A stretch of DNA of 64,000 bases from Lumbricus rubellus (taxonomy: Eukaryota; Annelida; Clitellata; Crassiclitellata; Lumbricidae). Under the pieces are notes generated by a model, which was given only the letters and a program-made list of their open reading frames with translations, was not told where the DNA came from and did not search any database. Of this stretch, positions 56,462 through 64,000 are shown piece after piece; positions within the stretch are counted from its first letter, which is position 1, and every line of letters begins with the position of its first letter. Made by a program: the position numbers and the translations under genes. Location of the stretch: assembly GCA_945859605.1 (NCBI GenBank), contig OX243819.1, forward strand, positions 7,418,419 to 7,482,418. The letters are read 5' to 3'.

Positions 56462-57200
56462 ACAGTGTATAATCAAGCACTGACAATGATCGAAGACAAC
56501 ATTCTATACATGACTGGAAAACTTTTAACACAGCTAGGAATCACCAGTCCATCACGTCAAGCCACAGAAAACTTGAATAGAGAAATGCTACGTGAGCATT
56601 TCTGATTTTGACAAAATGAAGGAGATGACATTATGTTGAATGAACAGCTTCTGAATGCAGATCAACGAGCAATTTATAATGAAGTTGATGCTGCGTTTGG
56701 ATGAGGATAAGGGTGACCAGTATCATTTTCATAGATGCACATGGTGGAACTGGCAAGACATTCCTCATCAACTTGCTACTTGCAAGAATCAGAGGAGAGG
56801 AGAGAATTTAACATGCAATGGCATCCTCAGGTTTTGCTGCCACACTGATGTCTGGTGGTCAGACAGCTTATGCTACATTGGCACTACCAATATTGATCTC
56901 ATTCACAACAAGACTCCGGTGTGTGGTATTAAAAAAGGAACTGGAAAGGTAAAGATCTTCAAAGAATGTAAAGCGATGTTCTGGGATGAGGTACCAATGA
57001 TGCACAAGCATGGACTGGAGGTTCTGAATCATACACTGCAAGACATTCGAGAAAATACTGACATAATGAGTGGCCTGGTTGTTATTCTTGTTGGTGATTT
57101 TCACGAACACACGACCATAGACGTAGAGGCTACTGTTTGAAGGTCCGATCGATGATCACCTGGTCAAACAGCTGCCACTCTTCAATCAGACGCACCCTAT
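56462..57200 (+). pseudogene. Helitron Pif1-like helicase, first half
   Basis: YNQALTMIEDNILYMTGKLL and REMLREHF, then LLNADQRAIYNEVD, then in another frame a Walker A motif, DAHGGTGKT (near 56,730). SGFAATLMSGGQTAYATLAL follows, then back in frame TPVCGIKKGTGKVKIFKEC, FWDEVPMMHK (Walker B region) and LVVILVGDFH. Two frameshifts and a stop are visible. The later helicase motifs appear at 58,430-58,690, beyond foreign sequence. Confidence 0.85.
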
Positions 57201-57571
57201 GCTTATCGATGTCATGAATACGGGAACGAAAAACGCGCTACTCCGGTACATGCAACCGGATCGAGGTCTGGACTGCTAGGCCGGCCACAGCTACGGATAT
57301 GAAGCCAAGTGTCTTACGGGACAGCTACTACACTACTACGTCTATGGTCGTGTATTCGTTAACAAAAATGACATTTTGAGCATCATATTAGCTGAATTTT
57401 ACTTCTTTTCAGCTTTTCCATGTTGGAAAGTTGCATTTTTCGGTGCTGCGTCTCAAACGCTCATAAATTTGACAAACTCACGAATATTTCTAATCGGCTT
57501 TAGGATCTCATGTAACTATGGCCACTGTTGTTGTGTGTAAAATTTCAGGCAAATCCTAAACATTTTGACCG
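57201..57571. other. non-coding tail of MITE-like repeat
   Basis: No coding sequence. It leads into the second 48-bp repeat and is probably the body of that repeat element. Confidence 0.4.
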
Positions 57572-57624
57572 AGTTATGACACTTTATTGTGGGTTCTACT
57601 TTAACGCGGACACAGTGTAGTATG

Positions 57625-57815
57625 TGTTTATAATTTGCTTCATAACTCTGACTCACTTCCTGCTTTCAAAAACATCTCAAAACTTACTGCTTCTCTTGAC
57701 TTTTAAGGACTATTATCTCTGACTCCCTCTCCTTTTGGTGACTTACTATCCGCACCTCAGATTCATACTTTGGAATGACCTTGCATGCGTAAGAAATTTA
57801 TTTCAATAGTAATAA
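57625..57815 (+). repeat. LINE 3' end, second copy
   Basis: Matches the 3' portion of the LINE at 7355-7500 (…cgcacctcagattcatactt… then aaatttatt and a taat-rich tail). Contains no intact coding. Confidence 0.75.
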
Positions 57816-57822
57816 TTAATAA

Positions 57823-58422
57823 TTGTTGTGTCCTGTAGTTTTATGTATATTAAATGTTACAGTTGCTCCTGAATTTTATCCTGAACTAGAGTTGGCTGCA
57901 GAACTTGCTTCGATTCGGATCCTGCAATCGTCTTCTAAAGTTGACATAAAGCAACTTCAAGGATTACTACATAACGAATCTGTTGACATTCAAAATATGT
58001 TTTCCAGTGAAGAGAAGTCTTTGGAATTTATTAAATGTCACCCTATATTTTTTATTGGCTCTGACAACAGCAATGTGTCCCTCATATCTGATTTATTTAA
58101 AGAGATTATAACTTTTGTTGTTTCTCAGTTGGTAAGGCATGGTAAAACCAATATACTTTCATTAACTACTGCTTTGTCCCAGCATCCTGAAGCAGCAATG
58201 GCATCATATGCGGCTAAAACGAAGCGTCTAAGATCGTTGATTAGAATGTATCGCACTGTTTTTGATTGTTCCTCGGGGGATAAATGCTTTGTGCAGTTAC
58301 AGTCCAATGTTGTTCTGGCAAATCATTTGCAGCAAGATGAAAGAAAGGTCACATTTTCACCAGCCATGATAGAACCAAGAGATTATTATTATTGCAATTG
58401 TGGAGATTTGCAAAAACTATGA
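57823..58422 (+). CDS. ORF of unknown function containing the duplicated segment
   Basis: An open frame of up to 199 residues. The ORF start used here is a non-ATG codon, so the true start is unknown and the segment may be an exon. It includes the 150-bp duplicated block (residues about 20-67), then HPIFFIGSDNSN, a helical region with LSQHPEAAMASYAAKTKRL, and a tail with CFVQLQSNVVLANHLQQDE and a CNCGD motif. No domain is recognised. It lies within a split Helitron, so it is more likely mobile-element sequence than a host gene. Confidence 0.35.
   Translation: MLCPVVLCILNVTVAPEFYPELELAAELASIRILQSSSKVDIKQLQGLLHNESVDIQNMFSSEEKSLEFIKCHPIFFIGSDNSNVSLISDLFKEIITFVVSQLVRHGKTNILSLTTALSQHPEAAMASYAAKTKRLRSLIRMYRTVFDCSSGDKCFVQLQSNVVLANHLQQDERKVTFSPAMIEPRDYYYCNCGDLQKL
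57884..58026 (+). repeat. 150-bp duplicated segment, copy 2
   Basis: Partner of 54,797-54,948. In this copy the frame continues into IKCHPIFFIG after the block, so it is more likely to be the source. Confidence 0.9.
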
Positions 58423-58700
58423 AACTTCACACCAACATGCGAGTCCAGCAATCGACTGGATTTGACATACACAAATTCTCCGAATATCTGCTGAGCACTG
58501 GCAATGGAAAAAGAAAAATCTGATGCTCAAACCAGAAAAATTAGATTGTGTGAACATTAGCAGTCTTTTTAACCAGGATTACCCAAATCTCAATCAACAT
58601 GTTGCCGATCATGAATGGCTTAAAAAATGTGCAATACTTACGCCAACCAATGTAAGAGTTGATGAAATCAATTCTCGATTCAAGAGATAATGCCGGTTGC
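58423..58700 (+). pseudogene. Helitron Pif1-like helicase, later part
   Basis: FDIHKFSEYLLSTGNG, then in a shifted frame YPNLNQHVADHEWLKKCAIL and TPTNVRVDEINSRF. These are the lower half of Helitron/Pif1 helicases, following the 56,462-57,200 piece after about 1.2 kb of other sequence. Confidence 0.7.
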
Positions 58701-59220
58701 AGCACGTTCATACTACTCATCCGCACCAGAAAAACAGGTTTCATATTGATGCAGTTCTTGCAAGTTGGAGGCACATTGATTTCTGCCATTCTCCCATACA
58801 GAGATATCTTTTGTGAAAGGAAATAGAATTTAGAAGTAAAATTATGAATTTTCGTCAACGAGAATAAGAACGAAATTTAGGAATTATTTTCAGAACGAGA
58901 ATAGAACGAGAACGAAAATACGCTTAAGAGAACTGAAATCTGAATGGAAATAAGAATCATTTTCAGAACGGAAATTATTGAAGCCTACTCCAAAAAATTT
59001 CCAATGGACCTATTTGGGTCTAAGTGAGACAACCCATTTAATTCTGCGATCCCTTTAAGATCGGTAATCTTCGGCTGTGGTATGTATCTTGGCTATGCAC
59101 GATCTGTAATCTTTGTTCAACTTCCTGTCTATTCGCGGCTAACTTTGAGCTTTGACGAAGGTTAAGTTTTCTTTATTGAGTGCGATTTCGACGAAAATGA
59201 GTTTTTCGTGAATGTTAGCA
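58701..59220. other. non-coding region
   Basis: A degenerate 'gaacgagaat/aacgaaaat' purine-rich tandem lies around 58,855-58,985. Nothing else is recognised. Confidence 0.5.
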
Positions 59221-60300
59221 GGTTGGAAAAAAGGTAGTCCAGTGTGGGAATTTTATGTTTACGATGAAACTTCTGGTAAATCGACGTGTATGGTGGAGAA
59301 CAAAGCGACAAAAGGTGTTTGCGGGACAACCCTTGCTGGAAAAATTCTAGTAATTTGATAGCGCATCTGCAGTGGAGTCACAAAAAGACTTCTGAATTAT
59401 ATCTGTCATTGTCCCAAAAAAGACAGCAATTGCATGCGGTACGAAATGCACGGCTGATGGTACCCCAGCGGTTTTAAAGGCTCAGACTCTTGATGAATGT
59501 ATTCAATGGCGTGTGGCATCTTGACCAAAGGAGTAGAGGGAACACCAGCAGTAGATATGGATAGCCTTCTGGTGAACGAATGGAACAGGCTGGAAGAAAT
59601 TGAAAAACTACTAAATTTGTCGAAATGACAGACATGCTCCAAACTGACACCCAGTCAATATCATCGATCATTTCATCAATCCTTGATCTGGAGATCCACT
59701 TACAAGAATATCCATTCGCTGATTTCATTACCAGTTCTGTTCTGTGGGACATGCATCGCAGATTTGCATCAATCATGAAGCACGATTCAGACAATTTCAA
59801 TCCCATTCCCGCAGCTGCCTGTTTTTTTAACCCAACCCTCGGACAAATTTTGGATGCACCAGAACTGGGGCCCTTGTTACATGCAGCTAAGATGTATGTG
59901 ACTGGTTTGTGTGGTAATGATGCCATCCACACTCCTTCAGGATCAGATTCTACACTGGATTCCAGTTTGCAACCAGTCATTAAACGCTTTAAATTTCTGA
60001 ATTCAAAAATTGCTATCGCAGAAATCCACAGCATCAGCGGCAGGAAATGGGAATTTGGACACGGTGTCGAGACAAATAAATCGATATGTTGCAGAAGTTG
60101 GAGTAACAAATGCCATGGATTTTTGGAAGGGAAGACATGACTCTTACAGCAAGATTGCTCCTGTAGCGGAAGGCCTTCTGTCTGCACCGGCCTCTCAAGC
60201 CTATGTAGAGAGGATTTCTTCTTTATGTGGGTTGCTGACTTCCGGGTGCAAAAAGGTGGACGAAGATTGGTGTTTCTGACCACAGTCAGTGTCACATGCG
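59221..60300 (+). pseudogene. hAT transposase with BED-like zinc finger, internally deleted
   Basis: The N-terminal region reads KKGSPVWEFYVYDETSGKST, then CMVENKATKGVCG and, after a lost A near 59,345, NLIAHLQWSHKK, a BED-like finger. A middle piece (59,625-60,000) has SIISSILDLEIHLQ. The C-terminal dimerisation domain is clear at 60,066-60,258: AMDFWKGRHDSYSKIAP and LLSAPASQAYVERISSLCG. Most of the catalytic core is missing, so it is a deletion derivative or decayed copy. Confidence 0.82.
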
Positions 60301-60760
60301 GTGTTGTTGTCAAGTCTTCCCGAGGGCTTAATTGCTTTTCAGCACATCGCATCAAGTGCCTTTAGTTAAGTAGCTTTCCATGCTGAGAGTTTCGTCTTCT
60401 CTTCAACCTGTTGCTGGTGTTTCAGTGCAAGTTCTTCTGATGGTGATGATCAAAGCCATTTTTTTCCAGGGATGAGTGGAACGTACTAGTCAGTGATTAT
60501 TTTTGTCGCTCAGCGTCGGATACGGACGGACAGCCCCAGCGAAGATGAAAAGGAGAACCTGGAAGATGATTTGGATAAAGATTATGATTTAGCTTCAGTC
60601 AATGTTGACCCGATCAAGGAATTCGGACGGACTAATAATTATCTTGTTGTCTCGGACTGTGAAGACGACGAAATGGCCAAAATTGCTCGCTACAAGTAAG
60701 TTGCATTGATGACATTCCCACTTCCCACTGCAGCGGGATCCATTAGGCCTATAATCATAA
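60301..60760 (+). other. region with candidate acidic exon
   Basis: The segment 60,514-60,695 lies between an acceptor (gtcgctcag) and a donor (AA|gtaag) and encodes an acidic peptide with EDEKENLEDDLDKDYDL. This resembles the acidic first exons of several transposase genes here, but no partner exon is visible. Confidence 0.35.
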
Positions 60761-61189
60761 CTTTTTCCGGTACTTGTCGGTTAATTCACCGCCACAGTTT
60801 GCCGTATATTTACGCACTGCATATATTTACGCACTGGTTTTTAGTGACGTTATGTAATGGTGACAATGATCTGACATCCGATTAACTTATAGCACGTGTT
60901 TATTTCTTGGATGCCGTCATGAACACCATGAATTTCTTAAGAATCTCGGATTTAGTTCCCGATAAACAAAGCAGCATTAATTTCTTGCAGCAGCAATGCT
61001 GCGAGACAGTGGGCTAACAATCACCCAATGGTGGGCATAGTTATAGGCTAGTAAACGGGTCCTTATAGAAAATTGCATATTTCGATTTTTGTATTGAATG
61101 TACGCGCTATGTTCTGTTCTCATATAATGTTCCCGCAGTGCGTTTGCAGGCGGTTCAATAAAGCACGTACTTACTTACTTTGTTAATGA

Positions 61190-61275
61190 ATGACTGCACT
61201 AACCCTATCCCTAACCCTAATCGACCCTCACGATGCCTAACCTAACCCTAACCGACCCTCACGATGCCTAACGTG
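61190..61275 (-). repeat. telomere-like repeats, reverse orientation
   Basis: Repeated 'aaccgaccctcacgatgcc' with ccctaaccctaa extensions. This is the reverse complement of the repeat at 7870-8350. Confidence 0.8.
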
Positions 61276-61655
61276 AACCCAAACAACATTATAGGGACCC
61301 GCTTACTATAACTAAGCCCCAATGGTGCTATGTTTAAAGGATCGACAGATGGAAATGTGTGATGCGACATATGAAAAGGGACCACAACGCGGGATTTAGT
61401 TACTGAGATACAGGCGTTTGAACATGGTCACCCATCAAACTATCGAAATCGGGTTTTCACTGGCATTACCAGTCTTTCTCAACTCACTGAAATGGTTTAA
61501 ATTCCAGTTCATTGCATCGCTTGACGAACAAAATGACTTTAAAGCATAATAATAATGCTGCTTAGAAGCAACTTAACTATTATTATTACTGGTTTCACTT
61601 AACTATTATTATTACTACAGGTTTATGCTGTTTATTTGCGGTTTATTGATTTATT

Positions 61656-62287
61656 TTGGAAATGTGTAAATTTTCTTCGTATAGCAAAAAGTCAAAAGAC
61701 CAGTACATATTAGTCAACAGCTTCATCGTCTCCAGGGTTGACTATTGCATCAGTGTACTGGCAGGTCTTCCGGCTTGTCAGCTGGAGCGGATCCAGTCGG
61801 TGCTCAACTCCGCTGCACGCATTATATACAGTCGCACACCATCCGATCATTTGACTGACCTGCTGCGTGACAACCTGCACTGGCTGCGTGTCCCCCAGCG
61901 AATTCAATACAAGCTCTGCCTAATTACATACAAGTCATTACACAACCTCATGCCTGAATACATCGCGGATTTCTGCATTCCAATCACAGACAATAGGTTA
62001 AGATCGTCGGCGAGGGGCATGCTGCATGTCCCACGGTCAACCACGAGGTTTGGTGAAAGCTCGTTCTCTGTGTCGGGACCAACTGCATGGAACAGTCTTC
62101 CTGCCCACGTGAAGAATCACTGAAGATGGCACCATCTCTGGAGACATTTAAATCCAGTCTCAAAACTTACCTATTCAAACAATCGTTTATTTATTGACAG
62201 TAACATGTTATCCCGTGTACAGCGCCCTTTCCTTCGGCCTCGGCCGAGCTACGGCGCTATATAAATCGTCTTATTATTATTATTATT
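61656..62287 (+). pseudogene. CR1/L2-like LINE 3' end inside E4
   Basis: SRVDYCISVLAGLPACQLER, RIQYKLCLITYKSLHNLMPE and GPTAWNSLPAHVK are the standard C-terminal end of CR1/L2 reverse transcriptases. After a shift at about 62,120, FKSSLKTYLFKQSF follows. 'cggcgctatataaat' and a (TTA)n tail at 62,269-62,288 close the element. It is 5'-truncated, as usual. It differs from the LINE at 6690. Confidence 0.88.
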
Positions 62288-63071
62288 ATGGAAAGTAAAG
62301 TGGCCAAATTACTGAACTCGTTTGGTGGAATTTCTGGGTCAATGCCGGCAGAGGCAACAGATGTAATCATGGATTATTTCTGTGAGATGGGTGACAACTC
62401 TGAAAACGACAGTGAAAGTGACAGTGATGATGGATTTATACCAACTCCAGCTTCCACTAGTTCTGCTGACACCGTACAAACTCCGGCATTTAACAAACCT
62501 CTCATCGGAACTAGCATGATATCAATCGACATCAGCCCTACAGATGAGCTTCAAAACAAAGAAGATGAAGCTGTTAACCAGTTCATTCTTGATGGTTGTG
62601 GATGTTCTCAGCTTTGCCATGATAAGTTTTCCAAAGATATGTTGTTACATTCACGCTTGGATTGTCAAGCAATGGATTATTATGACTCTGACCACGTCAA
62701 CCACTTTCATGTGATGTTAATGGGAATTTTCAATACTAATGTTTGTGACTTTGGAACAGTAGGAGAGAAGTCGAAGCACAAGTCGACTGAACGTGTCCTA
62801 AGTCGATTTCAGCCAATGTTTCATGGAGTACCCGTGTGTATGTCAATGTTCCTGTTTGTTTTTCACTGCAGTCTGAAAGTTTTCAAGACTGTGAGAAAAC
62901 AGTTCTCAATCAGATGCTATAGTAGTGGAGCATGCTGAAGAACAATGCCTCCCAGTTGCCAAAAGCAAGAGTCCAACCTGTTCCTACTGCAAAGCAGTTG
63001 GACATCGGAATTCAGTGCGCAATGGCATTTTTGCATGTCCACTGCGTCGCTCTGTTAATGAAGACGATTAA
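62288..63071 (+). pseudogene. E4 type B transposase remnant, core deleted
   Basis: The frame starts just after the LINE tail. An acidic N-terminus with 'NDSESDSDD' is followed by CGCSQLCHDKFSKDMLLH, DHVNHFHVMLMGIF and PMFHGVPVC, aligning with KKCCSNNCLAK, VDHLHLVLLG and HTFHGMPVC of E2. The match then ends: the FD, D-x-C-x-GQN and GH regions are absent. A shifted frame from about 62,930 encodes the zinc knuckle-like end SPTCSYCKAVGHRNS, as in E2. The protein could bind DNA but not catalyse. Confidence 0.8.
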
Positions 63072-63826
63072 CATAATTTGAGTGTATAAAGCCAGTTTTG
63101 GTACTTTTTTCCACATTACAGCTGGAGATAATTTCAGATTATCATTTGACAGCCAGATTGTTCATTTATTGGCCACTGACTTATTGCATTTGTGTAGGGT
63201 GAAATTTTCATTTTTTTTCAGGAAAAAAAGCCATTTTATGGCAATAAAACACTGAGAAATTTCTTTACTGCCTATTATTTGACTCAAGTGCTGGACTCCG
63301 TTATGAAGTATATGCTACACTGAGCTGAAATAAATGCTCAGCTGTATAACTTCCAAGAAATGGATATGCTGTGAGCATTCTTAACTTTAAATGAGTTTTA
63401 CCGAAAATCGCATATTTCGGGTCATTCACGTTCTAAAATCTACAGATCAATCAATTTGACTCCCAGCATGTAACATTATAATATCATTATTTTCAGAATT
63501 TTTTGCTGAATATGGTGGTATGAATAAGTCCAATACCGGCTAAGTGGTCCCTTTTCATATGTCACATCACATGTCTTAAGCCTAGCTGTAGGCAAAACGT
63601 CCCACTGCGACAAGGCACGTGGCTACAAGGATCACGCCTAACTTACCGACAAATATATTGCTGGTCCAAAGAAATGACGAGCATTTCTTTGTGCGAGTGT
63701 GAACTGGAAATTGCGAAAGAAACGGTAATAGTCTGCGTGTGGCGGTGAATTAATTTCTGCATGTAAAATTTCGTATATAGGATTTCTGTCTGTGGCGGTG
63801 AATTAACCGACAAGTACCCTTTTTCC

Positions 63827-64000
63827 AAATGGCTCACAATTTCACCCTCACAATAAAGAATCGATGAACTTTCCCACGAATGCTATTTAAAAACATCTAC
63901 TAATTAGCCATGTACAGTGTACACCTACAGCATTTGGACTGATTTTTAGCAAAAAATTATTTATACGTACATGCTTTCAAGTTGACCTGCATTTGCTGTT
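63827..64000. other. window end, nothing recognised
   Basis: Short AT-rich sequence without a recognised feature. Confidence 0.5.

Larger units (their letters stand above)
56422..57619. repeat. pair of 48-bp direct repeats around Helitron fragment
   Basis: The segment at 56,422-56,469 (agttatgacacttt…cacagtgta) recurs at 57,572-57,619 in the same orientation with about 83% identity. Its form (ending cacagtgta) suggests the terminal part of a TA-target MITE present twice. Confidence 0.7.
61359..63570 (+). mobile_element. E4: relative of E2, deletion derivative, TSD ATGT
   Basis: 27-bp TIRs beginning gtgatg(c/t)gacatatgaaa at 61,359-61,385 and 63,544-63,570 match at 26 of 27 positions and resemble the E2 ends (gacatatgaaaagg core). 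The duplication ATGT is at 61,355-61,358 and 63,571-63,574. It carries the N- and C-terminal parts of a type B transposase without the catalytic core, plus an inserted LINE fragment. Confidence 0.92.
60769..63818. mobile_element. E8: non-autonomous element with 8-bp TSD, host of E4
   Basis: Perfect 29-bp TIRs at 60,769-60,797 and 63,790-63,818 (beginning ggtacttgtcggttaattca) are flanked by the perfect 8-bp duplication ctttttcc (60,761-60,768 and 63,819-63,826). Without E4 it is about 830 bp. It has no coding capacity and includes reversed copies of the telomere-like repeat. An 8-bp TSD fits hAT, P or Novosib-type transposition; the TIR does not look like a standard hAT end. Confidence 0.93.

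Noticed and set aside
1..64000. tRNA, rRNA, CRISPR and bacterial-type operons
   Set aside because: I looked for clover-leaf A/B boxes, rRNA landmarks and spaced repeats and found none that could be supported.

Overview
The window looks like nuclear DNA of an invertebrate animal, probably aquatic. The evidence is AT-rich non-coding sequence, spliced genes with GT-AG introns, many kinds of metazoan transposons, recurrent 'taggcctac'-type motifs, and one single-exon animal alpha-1,2-fucosyltransferase gene. I cannot name the species; an echinoderm or another marine invertebrate is a guess. I saw no bacterial operons, rRNA, tRNA or CRISPR.

Layout. Positions 1-12,300 hold the one convincing cellular gene (GT11 fucosyltransferase, minus strand, 4881-5891), a hAT MITE, a perfect 36-bp-arm palindrome, the 3' end of a CR1/L2-like LINE, and a GC-rich inverted-repeat element with telomere-like repeats inside. 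Positions 11,412-20,516 are a small TA-flanked inverted-repeat element split by a young LTR retrotransposon (12,303-20,414). Its two 1.7-kb LTRs differ by eye in only two events. Its single gag-protease ORF begins inside the LTR and runs through the primer binding site. It has no pol. A piggyBac derivative (20,602-21,676) and a decayed mariner (22,308-23,710) follow.

Positions 24,181-36,368 are the most striking part: a three-level nest of DNA transposons. The outer element E1 (TSD CTAT) encodes a broken transposase. E2 (26,856-35,616, TSD ATTT) is inserted in an exon of that gene and encodes a second, divergent transposase type. E2 is itself split by E3 (29,876-34,426, perfect 35-bp TIRs) and by two hAT MITEs with perfect 8-bp TSDs. 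E3 carries a three-exon gene that I can splice into an uninterrupted frame of about 915 codons. Both transposase types share an FD / D-x-C-x-GQN / GH-x5-D signature, and the family resembles repeated metazoan proteins of the DUF7869 kind. A third family member, E4 (61,359-63,570, TSD ATGT), lies near the right end, nested in an element with an 8-bp TSD (E8) and carrying a LINE fragment.

Positions 36,400-60,700 are a transposon graveyard. They contain a DUF4806-like exon, a P-superfamily gene split by a piggyBac, a pogo-like HTH exon, several hAT fragments, two Helitron helicase fragments, a Ty3/gypsy RNase H fragment, LINE ends, and a long broken gene of a widespread but unnamed repeated family (51,110-53,570).

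There is no pathway linking these genes. The biology of the window is the layering of mobile elements, and TSDs at most junctions allow the order of insertion to be read.
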